64,000 bases of DNA from Thalassobaculum sp965228445. GTDB taxonomy: Bacteria; Pseudomonadota; Alphaproteobacteria; Thalassobaculales; Thalassobaculaceae. Each line of letters opens with the position of its first letter. Within the stretch, counting starts at the first letter, position 1. The stretch is taken from NCBI GenBank assembly GCA_965228445.1, contig OZ245813.1, positions 3,658,001-3,722,000 on the forward strand. Reading direction: 5' to 3'. Below are positions 15,662 through 23,957 of the stretch, piece by piece. The position numbers were made by a program, and so were the translations under genes. Under the pieces are notes generated by a model. The model searched no databases. It was not told the origin of the DNA and worked only from the letters and a program-made list of their open reading frames with translations.

Positions 15662-17563
15662 TTATGCCCCTTTTCGGGCGTATCCGATGGTCTGCAGCGA
15701 CGCGCCGATCTCATCCAGGATCGCCGGGTCGTCGATGGTGGCGGGGGTTGCGAAACTCTCGCCGTCGGCGATCTTCTGCATGGTGGCCCGCAGGATCTTG
15801 CCCGAGCGGGTTTTCGGCAGGCGCTGGACGACGGTGGCCTGCTTGAAGGCGGCGACCGGGCCGATGCGGTCCCGCACCATGGCGACGACCTCCCGCACGA
15901 TCTCCGGATGGGCGCGGTTCACCCCGTCCTTCAGCACCAGGAAGCCGAGCGGCACCTGGCCCTTCACCTCGTCGGCGACGCCGATGACGGCGCATTCGGC
16001 CACGTCCTGGTGGCTCGCCAGCACCTCCTCCATGCCGCCGGTCGACAGGCGATGGCCGGCGACGTTGATGATGTCGTCGGTGCGCGACATGACGTGCAGG
16101 TAGCCGTCCTCGTCAACGATGCCGGCATCGCCGGTCTGGTAGTAGCCGGGGAACTCCGCCATGTAGCTCTCGACGAAGCGCTGGTCGTTGTTCCACAGGG
16201 TCGGCAGGGCGGCGGGCGCCATTGGCAGCTTGATCGCCAGCGAGCCGATCTCGCCCGGCGGCATCTCCTCGCCCTCCGGCGAGAGCGCATGGACCTCGTA
16301 GCCCGGCACCGCGCGGGTGGGCGAGCCGGGCTTGAACGGCAGCAGTTCGATGCCGAGGCAGTTGGACGCGATCGGCGAGCCGGTCTCGGTCTGCCACCAG
16401 TTGTCGATCACCGGCACCTTCAGGTGGTCCTGCGCCCATTTCAGGGTGTCCGGATCGCAGCGCTCGCCGGCCAGGAACTGGGCGCGGTAGTGCGACAGGT
16501 CGTACTGCGCCAGCAGCTTGCCCTGGGGGTCCTCCTTCTTGATCGCGCGCAGGGCGGTCGGCGCGGTAAACATCGCCTTGACCTTGTGGTCGGCGATCAC
16601 CCGCCAGAACGCGCCGGCGTCAGGCGTGCCGATCGGCTTGCCTTCGTAGAGGATCGTGGTGCAGCCGTGGAACAGCGGTGCGTAGACGATGTAGGAATGG
16701 CCGACCACCCAGCCGACATCCGAGGCGGCCCAGTACACGTCGCCGGGGCGCATGCCGTAGATGTTCGGCATCGACCATTTCAGGGTGACCAGATGGCCGC
16801 CGGTGGCGCGCACCACCCCCTTCGGCTTTCCGGTCGTGCCGGAGGTGTAGAGGATATAGACCGGATCCTCGGCCTTCACCGGCACGCAGTCGGCCGGCGC
16901 CGACCTAGCGACCGCGTCCTCCCACAGCAGGTCGCGGCCGGCGACCAGGCTGGCCTCCTCCTGCGGGCGCTGCTTGATGATGCAATGGTCGGGCTTGTGC
17001 TCGGCCAGCTCGATCGCCTTGTCGAGCAGCGGCTTGTAGTGCACCACCCGCTGGCCCTCCAGCCCGCAGGACGCGGCGACGATGACCTTCGGCGTCGCGT
17101 CGTCGATCCGGGTCGCCAACTCCTTCGAGGCGAAGCCACCGAACACGACGGAGTGGATCGCCCCGATCCGGCTGCAGGCCAGCATGGCGACGACCGCCTC
17201 GGGGATCATCGGCATGTACAGGATCACCCGGTCGCCATAGCCGACCCCGAGCCCGGCCAGGGCGCCGGCGAAGGCCGCCGTGCGCGCCTTGAGCTGGTCG
17301 TAGGTGATGGTCTCCACGGTGCCTGTGACGGGGCTGTCGTAGAGGATCGCCGGCTGGCTGCCGCGCCCCTCGTCCACGTGGCGGTCGACCGCGTTGTAGC
17401 AGGTGTTGGTCTCGCCCCCGACGAACCACCGGTAGAACGGCGGGTTGCTGTCGTCGAGCACCCTCTCCCATCGTTTCGTCCAGACCACGTCCTCGGCGGC
17501 GTTCGCCCAGAACGCCTGCGGGTCGGAATGCCAGGACGTGTACACGTCGTCGAATCGGCCCAT
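15662..17563 (-). CDS. prpE: Propionyl-CoA synthetase-type acyl-CoA ligase
   Basis: Activates propionate (or a close short-chain acid) to its CoA thioester through an acyl-AMP. ATG 17563 follows AGGGAGGT and gives 633 residues, the normal PrpE length. Motifs: the acetyl-CoA-synthetase N-terminal block (FYRWFVGGETNTCYNAVDRH), ATP-binding YTSGTTGKPKGV, DNWWQTETG, YYQTGDAG and the C-terminal KTRSGKILRATM, whose Lys is the acetylation-controlled catalytic residue in the family. Absence of the long Acs-type insertions and the cysteine/glycine pattern favour PrpE over AcsA, though acetate or butyrate cannot be ruled out. Divergent from mntP; an SDR gene follows on the same strand. Confidence 0.88.
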   Translation of the reverse strand: MGRFDDVYTSWHSDPQAFWANAAEDVVWTKRWERVLDDSNPPFYRWFVGGETNTCYNAVDRHVDEGRGSQPAILYDSPVTGTVETITYDQLKARTAAFAGALAGLGVGYGDRVILYMPMIPEAVVAMLACSRIGAIHSVVFGGFASKELATRIDDATPKVIVAASCGLEGQRVVHYKPLLDKAIELAEHKPDHCIIKQRPQEEASLVAGRDLLWEDAVARSAPADCVPVKAEDPVYILYTSGTTGKPKGVVRATGGHLVTLKWSMPNIYGMRPGDVYWAASDVGWVVGHSYIVYAPLFHGCTTILYEGKPIGTPDAGAFWRVIADHKVKAMFTAPTALRAIKKEDPQGKLLAQYDLSHYRAQFLAGERCDPDTLKWAQDHLKVPVIDNWWQTETGSPIASNCLGIELLPFKPGSPTRAVPGYEVHALSPEGEEMPPGEIGSLAIKLPMAPAALPTLWNNDQRFVESYMAEFPGYYQTGDAGIVDEDGYLHVMSRTDDIINVAGHRLSTGGMEEVLASHQDVAECAVIGVADEVKGQVPLGFLVLKDGVNRAHPEIVREVVAMVRDRIGPVAAFKQATVVQRLPKTRSGKILRATMQKIADGESFATPATIDDPAILDEIGASLQTIGYARKGA

Positions 17564-17789
17564 CGCCGCGACCTCCCTTATCGCCAGAACCGCTTTCGGT
17601 CCGTCTTCTTGTTGTTCTGCGAACTCTATGCGGGGGCGGGCGGTCTTGTTAAGCGCCCGCGTCGCCGCGCGGGCGGAAAACCGGCCGCGCCCGTACCGGC
17701 CCGCCAGCCGCCCGGGGTCGGGTCGCCTAACAAGCTTCAAGGGGGTGGAGATTTGATCTCTGGTGTAAGAAAATCTGTTTAATTACATC

Positions 17790-17809
17790 AAGTTAGCTTT
17801 GCCTAAGTT
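17790..17809. promoter_or_regulatory. Candidate MntR operator
   Basis: AAGTTAG-CTTTGC-CTAAGTT: 7-bp arms with one mismatch around a 6-bp centre, the geometry of the E. coli MntR box (AACATAG-CAAAGG-CTATGTT); the complementary strand matches that box at 14 of 20 positions. It abuts the -35 of the mntP promoter and is centred about 45 bp before the predicted start, a typical activator position. MntR activates mntP in E. coli. Confidence 0.62.
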
Positions 17810-17838
17810 TTGACTTCCGGCGTCGCCGCGGGTATAGA
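17810..17838 (+). promoter_or_regulatory. Predicted sigma-70-type promoter of mntP
   Basis: TTGACT at 17810-17815 and TATAGA at 17833-17838, separated by exactly 17 bp. The predicted start near 17845 gives a leader of about 50 nt, too short for a yybP-ykoY manganese riboswitch. Confidence 0.65.
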
Positions 17839-17894
17839 CAGGCCTCCCTGAGAGGGCGCCATGGCGCCCGACCCACTGACCGGCGGAACCCGGA

Positions 17895-18452
17895 ATGATT
17901 TCGACCCTCGCCCTTGCCGTCGGCGTTTCGGCCGACGCGTTCACCGTCTCGATCGGCAACGGCGCGCGGCAGGACCGGTGCCGGGCGGTCGACATGCTGC
18001 TGATCGCGACCGTGTTCGCGGCGGCGGAGACGGTGGCGCTGCTGCTCGGCTGGTCGCTGGGGCACGCCGCCAACGCCTATGTGGCGGCGGTCGATCACTG
18101 GCTCGCCTTCGGCATCCTCGGCGGCGTGGGCGCCAAGATGATCTGGGAGAGCCTGGGCACGGCCGGCGCCGAAAGGGGGCCGGCGGTGATCTGGCCGACC
18201 CTGGCCCTGACCGCGATCGGCACCAGCGTCGACACCTTCGCGGTCGGCGCGGTGCTGGCCCTGATGGAGGATGCGCTGGTTCCGACCGCCCTGGCGATCG
18301 CCGGTGTCACCTTCGCCATGGCCTGTCTCGGCATGCTGCTCGGCCGGGCGGCGGGCAGCGCCCTCGGCCGGCCGGCCGGCGCCGTCGGCGGACTGATTCT
18401 GATCGCCATCGGCAGCGTCATCCTGGTCCGGCATCTGGGGGTGTGGGCATAG
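17895..18452 (+). CDS. mntP: Manganese efflux pump MntP
   Basis: Small inner-membrane Mn(II) exporter of the MntP (DUF204) family, protecting against manganese excess. 185 residues, about six hydrophobic helices arranged as two related halves. The conserved acidic metal sites appear as SADAFTVSIGNG at the N terminus and GTSVDTFAVGAVLAL in the second half, as in E. coli MntP (MSMDAFAASIGKG and GTSIDAMAVG). ATG 17895 is the only sensible start. The MntR-like operator directly upstream of its promoter supports the manganese role. Transcribed alone; the acyl-CoA ligase gene starts 47 nt later. Confidence 0.93.
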   Translation: MISTLALAVGVSADAFTVSIGNGARQDRCRAVDMLLIATVFAAAETVALLLGWSLGHAANAYVAAVDHWLAFGILGGVGAKMIWESLGTAGAERGPAVIWPTLALTAIGTSVDTFAVGAVLALMEDALVPTALAIAGVTFAMACLGMLLGRAAGSALGRPAGAVGGLILIAIGSVILVRHLGVWA

Positions 18453-18499
18453 GTTGCGTTCTCGGATAGGGTCTGCGCGACCATCGGAGAGCGACGAAA

Positions 18500-20149
18500 A
18501 TGACTGCACCGGCCCCTGCTGATACCACTGCCAACCCGTACGAGACCGATCTCGACCGCAACGCCGCGAATTACGTGCCGCTGTCGCCGTTGAGCTTCCT
18601 GGTGCGCACCGCCGCCACCTTCCCGGACCGGCTGGCGGTGGCCCATGGCAAGCGACGCTACACCTGGGCGCAGACGGCCGAACGCTGCCGCCGCCTCGGC
18701 TCCGCACTCGCGGCGCGTGGCGTGGGTAAGAACGATACTGTTTCGGCCATGCTGACCAACACGCCGGAAGGGGTGGAGGCGGCCCATGGCGTGCCGATGA
18801 CCGGCGCGGTGCTCAACATGCTGAACACGCGGCTGGACGCGGCGACCATCGCCTTCATCCTCGACCACGGCGAGGCCAAGGTCCTGCTGACCGACACCGA
18901 GTTCGCGCCGGTGATCAAGGAGGCGCTGGCCTTGACCAAGCGCGACCTGTTGGTCATCGACGTGGACGACAGCGAGGGACCGGGTGGGGAAGCGCTGGGC
19001 GAGACGGATTACGAGTCCTTCCTGGCCTCCGGCGATCCGTCCTACGAGGGCGTGCGGCCGGACGACGAATGGGACGCCATCGCCCTGAACTACACCTCGG
19101 GCACCACCGGCGACCCCAAGGGCGTGGTCTACCACCACCGCGGCGCCTATCTGAACGCGCTGGGCAACATCATGGTCTGGGGCATGAAGATGCACCCGGT
19201 CTACCTGTGGACCCTGCCGATGTTCCACTGCAACGGCTGGTGCTTCCCGTGGACGGTGACGGTGCAGGCCGGCACCCATGTCTGTCTGCGCAAAGTGGAG
19301 GCGAATGCGATCTACAAGGCCTTCGCCGAGGAGGGGGTGACCCATCTCTGCGGCGCGCCGATCGTCATGTCGATGCTGCTGAATGCCGACGAGAAGACCA
19401 AGACCTCCTTCCCGCAATCGGTCCAGATGATGACCGCCGCCTCGCCGCCGCCGGCCCCCGTGCTGGCCGGGATGCAGAAGCTCGGCATCGACGTGACCCA
19501 TGTCTATGGCCTGACCGAGGTCTACGGCCCGGCGGTGGTCTGTGCCTGGCATGACGAGTGGTCGATCAAGCCGATCGACGAGCAGGCGGCGCTGAAATCG
19601 CGCCAGGGCGTGCGGTATCCCTCGCTGGAGGGCCTCTACATCGCCGATGCCGAGACCATGTCGCCCGTCCCCGCGGACGGCGAGACCATGGGCGAGGTCA
19701 TGATGCGCGGCAACGTGGTGATGAAGGGCTACCTGAAGAACCCGTCCGCCACCGACAAGGCGTTCAAGGACGGCTGGTTCCATACCGGCGACCTCGGCGT
19801 CATGCACGAGGACGGCTATATCGAGCTGAAGGACCGCTCCAAGGACATCATCATCTCCGGCGGCGAGAACATCTCCACGATCGAGGTCGAGGGCGTGCTG
19901 TACAAGCACCCGGCGGTGATGGACGTGGCAGTGGTCGCCCGGCCTGACGAGAAATGGGGCGAGACGCCCTGCGCCTTCGTCACCCTGCGCCCGGGCACCG
20001 AGGCGAGCGAGGCGGAGATCATCGCCTTCGCCCGCGAGAACATGGCCCATTTCAAGGCGCCGAAGACGGTGGTGTTCGGCGACCTGCCGAAGACCTCCAC
20101 CGGCAAGGTGCAGAAGTTCGTGCTGCGGGAGAAGGCGCGGAACCTGTAG
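18500..20149 (+). CDS. Acyl-CoA synthetase, DmdB-like
   Basis: AMP-forming fatty-acid or aryl/alkanoate CoA ligase of 549 residues. Motifs: ATP-binding YTSGTTGDPKGV, LPMFHCNGWCFPW, YGLTEVYGP, WFHTGDLGVMHEDGYIELKDRSKDIIISGGENIS and the C-terminal catalytic Lys in PKTSTGKVQKFVLR. The FHCNGWCFPW block is typical of the subgroup that includes 3-methylmercaptopropionyl-CoA ligase DmdB as well as medium-chain fatty acyl ligases, so DMSP-derived methylmercaptopropionate is one possible substrate. A DmdC-like dehydrogenase lies 4 kb away, not in the same operon. Exact chain specificity is not readable. Confidence 0.88.
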   Translation: MTAPAPADTTANPYETDLDRNAANYVPLSPLSFLVRTAATFPDRLAVAHGKRRYTWAQTAERCRRLGSALAARGVGKNDTVSAMLTNTPEGVEAAHGVPMTGAVLNMLNTRLDAATIAFILDHGEAKVLLTDTEFAPVIKEALALTKRDLLVIDVDDSEGPGGEALGETDYESFLASGDPSYEGVRPDDEWDAIALNYTSGTTGDPKGVVYHHRGAYLNALGNIMVWGMKMHPVYLWTLPMFHCNGWCFPWTVTVQAGTHVCLRKVEANAIYKAFAEEGVTHLCGAPIVMSMLLNADEKTKTSFPQSVQMMTAASPPPAPVLAGMQKLGIDVTHVYGLTEVYGPAVVCAWHDEWSIKPIDEQAALKSRQGVRYPSLEGLYIADAETMSPVPADGETMGEVMMRGNVVMKGYLKNPSATDKAFKDGWFHTGDLGVMHEDGYIELKDRSKDIIISGGENISTIEVEGVLYKHPAVMDVAVVARPDEKWGETPCAFVTLRPGTEASEAEIIAFARENMAHFKAPKTVVFGDLPKTSTGKVQKFVLREKARNL

Positions 20150-20247
20150 GGGCGTGCCTTTCATCGCCCTTCATCGTCATCCTCAACGCAAAACAACGAG
20201 ACGTTCTGCTCGAAAAGCAGAGTTGATGACGGGGCGGAGAAGCTGAG

Positions 20248-20306
20248 GCCGCCCTTCGACACGTCCCCCGGACATTCGTCCGGGCTCCTGCTCAGGGTGA
20301 GGTCGT
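20248..20306 (+). repeat. Palindromic element, copy 1
   Basis: Begins GCCGCCCTTCGACACG and ends GCTCAGGGTGAGGTCGT, with an internal CCCGGAC / GTCCGGG stem. Its ends match, inverted, those of the element at 20384-20435. The outer sequence is also shared with the element at 45007-45064. Confidence 0.75.
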
Positions 20307-20383
20307 ATGGGAGCTAGAGAAAATCACGATCAGATGGAAACATTCGATCGTGCGAATCTGCTCTATTCTCAATAAGTTAAAGG

Positions 20384-20435
20384 ACGACCTCACCCTGAGC
20401 AGCCCCGGCTCGAGCCGGGGCGTGTCGAAGGGCGG
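20384..20435 (-). repeat. Palindromic element, copy 2
   Basis: Inverted counterpart of 20248-20306: begins ACGACCTCACCCTGAGC and ends GTGTCGAAGGGCGGGC, with an internal CCCCGGCTCGAGCCGGGG perfect palindrome. The core differs from copy 1, so the arms rather than the core are conserved. Confidence 0.75.
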
Positions 20436-20450
20436 GCTCTGAACTGCGCC

Positions 20451-21098
20451 CTACTTCCTCATCACCTCGGCCGCCAGGGCCTTGATCTCCGCCGCAGCGG
20501 TGCCGCGCTTCTGGTATTCGCTGACGCCCTTGCCCTCCAGCAGGGAGGCGGCGAGCGCCACGCGGTTGCCGATCTGAGCCTTGGCGACCTTGGCCCCCAT
20601 CTCCCTGATCTTCGCCGTCATCGCCTCGGTCAGCGAGGCGCGCGGCGGCACCCGGTTCAGCACCAGCAGCGCGTCCGTCTTCTCCGATTTCGCCAGGTCG
20701 AGCGTCGCCTGGGTCGCCCAGAAATCCATCGGGCTCGGCTGCAGCGGCACCAGCACCAGGTCGGCGACGCGGACGGCGATCTTCGCCTCGGTCTCCGCAT
20801 GGGGCGGGCTGTCGACCACCACCACGTCATGGTCGCGGGCCAGCTTCTCCACCTCGTTGGCGGTGCGCCAGCCGGTCACCCGATGCACGGACAGTCCGCC
20901 CTTGCCGCGGCCGTTGGACGGGGCGGGCAGGCCCAGCTCCGCGCGCATCTCCCACCAGGAGGACAGGGATGCCTGGGGGTCGATATCGACGACGGCGACG
21001 GTCTTGCCGGTTTCGGCGATGGCGACGGCGAGATGGGCGGCGAGCGTGGTCTTTCCCGCACCACCCTTCTGCTGGGCGACGGTGAGGATGCGTGCCAT
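20451..21098 (-). CDS. Orphan ParA/MinD-family ATPase
   Basis: Deviant-Walker ATPase of 215 residues. ATG 21098 follows GAGGGAGGG, giving MARILTVAQQKGGAGKTTLA with the ParA-type P-loop KGGAGKTT; DIDPQASLSSWW is the Walker A' region and VVVDSPPH the Walker B. It is shorter than chromosomal ParA and has no ParB or parS neighbour. The N-terminal helix found in plasmid ParA with an HTH is missing. Orphans of this kind position protein assemblies (PpfA-type chemoreceptor clusters, carboxysomes, storage granules). Two chemoreceptors occur in this window but not beside it, so the cargo is unknown. Confidence 0.88.
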   Translation of the reverse strand: MARILTVAQQKGGAGKTTLAAHLAVAIAETGKTVAVVDIDPQASLSSWWEMRAELGLPAPSNGRGKGGLSVHRVTGWRTANEVEKLARDHDVVVVDSPPHAETEAKIAVRVADLVLVPLQPSPMDFWATQATLDLAKSEKTDALLVLNRVPPRASLTEAMTAKIREMGAKVAKAQIGNRVALAASLLEGKGVSEYQKRGTAAAEIKALAAEVMRK

Positions 21099-21215
21099 TC
21101 CGGCCCTCCCTCCTCTCAAGAGTGTCGGGCCAGTGTAGCGGCTCGACGATTATGCTGCATTGCAAAATAGTGCTGCGACTTGACGTTGCGACCATCCTGG
21201 GGCACCTGCGCCGGC

Positions 21216-22163
21216 ATGTCCGCACCGATCCGCCCGATCACCGACCCGAACGCCCGTGCCGAGGCCGCGCGGCTTCTGCGTGCGGGCGGGCTCGTCGCCT
21301 TCGCCACCGAGACCGTCTACGGGCTCGGCGCCGATGCGACCGACGAGACGGCGGTGGCCAAGATCTTCGCCGCCAAGGGCCGGCCGCGCTTCAATCCGCT
21401 GATCAGCCATGTGCCGGATGTCGAAACCGCCTTCGCTCTTGGTCAGGCAACGCCGGCGGCCCGGATGATCGCCGAGGCGTTCTGGCCAGGGCCGCTGACC
21501 CTGGTGCTGAAACGGACGGAAGGCTGTCCGATCGCCTGGCTGACATCGGCCGGACTGGAGACCGTCGCCATCCGCGTGCCGGGCAAGCCGGATGCCCGTG
21601 CCCTGCTGGCCGAGATCGGCCGTCCGATCGCCGCCCCCAGCGCCAACCGCTCCGGCCGGGTCAGCCCGACCACGGCGGCCCATGTGGCGGCGGAGGGTTT
21701 CGACGGGCTCGACCTGATCCTCGACGGCGGGGCCTGCACGGTCGGGCTGGAGAGCACGGTGCTGGACGTCTCCGGCGAGATGCCGCGGCTACTGCGACCG
21801 GGCTCGGTCACCCGCGAGCAACTGGAAGCGCTGGTCGGGCCGATCGAACTGGCCGGCCATGGCGACGCGATCACCGCACCCGGGATGCTGGCCAGCCACT
21901 ACGCCCCCGCCGCACCGGTGCGGCTGAACGCCACCGATCTGCGGGACGGGGAGGTGGGGTTGGATTTCGCCGGGCAGTTGGGGGCCGAGAGCGATCTCAG
22001 CCCGGCCGGCGACCCGGTCGAGGCAGCGGCCCGCCTGTTCGCCCTGCTGCGGGCGCTGGACCGGCCGGGCGTGAGCGCCATCGCCGTTGCGCCGGTTCCG
22101 GCGGCGGGTCTGGGTGCCGCGATCAACGACCGCCTGCGCCGCGCGGCGGCTCCGAGGGGCTGA
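21216..22163 (+). CDS. tsaC: Threonylcarbamoyl-AMP synthase (Sua5/YrdC/YwlC)
   Basis: Makes threonylcarbamoyl-adenylate from threonine, bicarbonate and ATP, the first step of the t6A modification at position 37 of ANN-decoding tRNAs. ATG 21216 gives 315 residues: an N-terminal YrdC domain (FATETVYGLGADA, KGRPRFNPLI, APSANRSGRVSPT) and a C-terminal Sua5 domain, so it is the long Sua5 type rather than short TsaC. The ribosome site is weak. Divergent from the ParA gene across 117 bp. A CCCCGGA hairpin lies just after the stop. Confidence 0.93.
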   Translation: MSAPIRPITDPNARAEAARLLRAGGLVAFATETVYGLGADATDETAVAKIFAAKGRPRFNPLISHVPDVETAFALGQATPAARMIAEAFWPGPLTLVLKRTEGCPIAWLTSAGLETVAIRVPGKPDARALLAEIGRPIAAPSANRSGRVSPTTAAHVAAEGFDGLDLILDGGACTVGLESTVLDVSGEMPRLLRPGSVTREQLEALVGPIELAGHGDAITAPGMLASHYAPAAPVRLNATDLRDGEVGLDFAGQLGAESDLSPAGDPVEAAARLFALLRALDRPGVSAIAVAPVPAAGLGAAINDRLRRAAAPRG

Positions 22164-22189
22164 CGCCCTCCTGCTTTTCCTACAACACA

Positions 22190-22212
22190 CTCCCCGGAAT
22201 AAATCCGGGGAG
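22190..22212. repeat. CCCCGG-type palindromic hairpin
   Basis: Perfect 9-bp arms CTCCCCGGA / TCCGGGGAG around ATAAA, 26 bp after the tsaC stop. No T-tract follows. A half copy (CAATCCGGGGAGCG) lies near 25789, and a similar stem near 2861. Confidence 0.65.
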
Positions 22213-22344
22213 CGTTCCAGGGTCCTGAGGCCAAATTTCCGCCCGATTGGATGGACCAATCGCCGTCGCATCTTGTCGTGTGGGGATGGAGCCTTATGAT
22301 CGGGTTATCCACATGCCATTTCCCTCACCCTGAGGAGACTGCCC

Positions 22345-23787
22345 ATGGCCGCGCCCGCCGCCGCCACCCGCCCAGATGTCACCAATGCCCTGGAGCGCAT
22401 CAAGAAAATCGTCGGACCGAAAGGCTGGACCGACGATGCCGACGCGATGGCGCCGCATCTGGCCGACTGGCGCGGGCTCTATGGCGGCTCGGCGCGTATG
22501 GTGGTGAAGCCGGCGAATACCGAGGAGGTGGCCGGCGTGGTCGCGGTCTGTACCGAGGCCGGCATCCCTATCGTGCCCCAGGGCGGGAACACGTCCCTGT
22601 GCGGCGGCTCGACCCCGGACGAGGGCGGCGAGGAGGTCATCCTGTCGCTGGCGCGCATGAATAAGGTCCGCGCGGTCGATCCGGACAACTACACCATGAC
22701 CGTGGAGGCCGGCTGCATTCTGGAGAGCCTGCAGCAGGTCGCCTCCGACGCCGACCGCTACTTCCCGCTGTCGCTCGCGGCCGAGGGCAGCGCGATGATC
22801 GGCGGCAACCTGTCGACCAATGCCGGCGGCACCAACGTGCTGAAATACGGCAATGCCCGCGAGCTGGTGCTCGGCCTGGAGGTCGTGCTGCCGGACGGGC
22901 GGATCTGGAACGGTCTGCGCGGCCTGCGCAAGGACAATACCGGCTACGACCTGAAGCAGCTCTTCCTCGGCGCCGAAGGCACGCTCGGCATCATCACCGC
23001 CGCGGTGCTGAAGATCTTCCCGAAGCCGACCGATGTGCGCAGCGCCTTCTGCGCGGTGCCGGACGTGGCGTCGGCCGTCACGCTGCTGGGCCGTGCCCGG
23101 GCGGAGAGCGGCGACGCGGTCGAGACCTTCGAGCTGATGCCGCGCCTGGTCATCGACCTGGTGCTCAAGCACATGCCGGACTGCGAGGATCCGCTGGCCG
23201 AGCGCTACCAGTTCTACGTCCTGCTCGAGCTGGTCTCCACCGCCTCGGGCGAGAGCGGGCTGTCGGAGAAGCTGGAGGCGATCCTGGAGGGCGCGTTCGA
23301 GGCCGGGCTGGTGATCGACGCCGCCATCGCCCAGAACGAGGCCCAGCGCCAGGAGTTCTGGAAGCTGCGCGAGAACGCTTCCGAGAGCCAGAAGATCGAG
23401 GGCGCGTCGATCAAGCACGACGTCTCCGTCCCGGTCTCCCGCATCGCCGAGTTCTACGACGCCGCCTGGAAGAAGGTGGAGGAAATCGACCCGACCGTGC
23501 GTCTGGTCGGCTTCGGCCATGTCGGCGACGGCAACCTGCACTACAACCTGCAGGTCCCCGAGGGCGGCGACGGCAAGGCCTTCCTGGCCCGCTGGGACGA
23601 GTTCAACCGGGCGGTCCACGACACGGTGGTGGAGATGGGCGGCTCGATCAGCGCCGAACACGGCATCGGCCGCCTCAAGCGCGGCGAGCTCGCCCATTAC
23701 AAGGACGCGGTCTCCATGGACCTGATGCGGGCGATCAAGGCGACCCTGGACCCGACCGGCATCTTCAACCCGGGCAAGGTGCTCTGA
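22345..23787 (+). CDS. FAD-binding D-2-hydroxyacid dehydrogenase (D-lactate / D-2-hydroxyglutarate type)
   Basis: Flavoprotein of the VAO/PCMH family (GlcD, Dld2, D2HGDH group), 480 residues. The FAD-binding part shows VVPQGGNTSLCGG, AGCILESLQQVA, and MIGGNLSTNAGGTNVLKYG with LGAEGTLGIIT. The C-terminal cap has GHVGDGNLHYN and SAEHGIGRLKRGEL, whose His residues help bind metal and the substrate carboxylate. It oxidises D-lactate, D-2-hydroxyglutarate or a similar acid to the 2-oxo acid and gives electrons to a quinone, cytochrome or ETF. No glcE or glcF is adjacent, which favours the single-subunit type. Confidence 0.92.
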   Translation: MAAPAAATRPDVTNALERIKKIVGPKGWTDDADAMAPHLADWRGLYGGSARMVVKPANTEEVAGVVAVCTEAGIPIVPQGGNTSLCGGSTPDEGGEEVILSLARMNKVRAVDPDNYTMTVEAGCILESLQQVASDADRYFPLSLAAEGSAMIGGNLSTNAGGTNVLKYGNARELVLGLEVVLPDGRIWNGLRGLRKDNTGYDLKQLFLGAEGTLGIITAAVLKIFPKPTDVRSAFCAVPDVASAVTLLGRARAESGDAVETFELMPRLVIDLVLKHMPDCEDPLAERYQFYVLLELVSTASGESGLSEKLEAILEGAFEAGLVIDAAIAQNEAQRQEFWKLRENASESQKIEGASIKHDVSVPVSRIAEFYDAAWKKVEEIDPTVRLVGFGHVGDGNLHYNLQVPEGGDGKAFLARWDEFNRAVHDTVVEMGGSISAEHGIGRLKRGELAHYKDAVSMDLMRAIKATLDPTGIFNPGKVL

Positions 23788-23828
23788 GACGGGTGCGGCG
23801 CCGCTTTTCGGGGTATGATTTTCCCTAA

Positions 23829-23844
23829 GCGACAGATTTGTCGC
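23829..23844. promoter_or_regulatory. Inverted repeat upstream of acyl-CoA dehydrogenase
   Basis: GCGACA-GATT-TGTCGC, perfect 6-bp arms, 114 bp before the start at 23958. An A/T-rich TATATAAG lies at 23874-23881, between it and the gene. It could be a repressor operator; the stem is short and lacks a T-tract, so a terminator of the previous gene is less likely. Confidence 0.35.
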
Positions 23845-23957
23845 GCTCGGGTTTGGCGCGGGGCGAGACCGCCTATATAAGAGCGCCCGATTTCCCGAGG
23901 ATCGCGACCGGCGGCAGTAGCCAGGACCGCCGGCGCGGGAGGAAGAGGACGCGAGCC

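Larger units (their letters stand above)
17564..17894. other. Divergent control region of prpE and mntP
   Basis: A 331-bp gap. The prpE side is GC-rich with no clear promoter. The mntP side holds an AT-rich MntR-like palindrome (17790-17809), a strong sigma-70-type promoter (17810-17838) and a 16-bp perfect palindrome GGGCGCCATGGCGCCC (17854-17869) in the predicted leader. A short frame starting at the inner ATG (17861) is out of frame with mntP and unlikely to be a gene. Confidence 0.75.
20150..20450. other. Intergenic region with two inverted repeat copies
   Basis: A 301-bp gap between convergent genes. Two copies of a roughly 55-bp GC-rich element lie in inverted orientation (20248-20306 and 20384-20435) around about 77 bp of unusually AT-rich DNA. 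No coding frame, tRNA or T-tract terminator is evident. Confidence 0.75.

Noticed and set aside
17840..17894. yybP-ykoY manganese riboswitch in front of mntP
   Set aside because: The leader from the predicted start is only about 50 nt and lacks the conserved riboswitch blocks; the palindrome present is a simple self-complementary stem.
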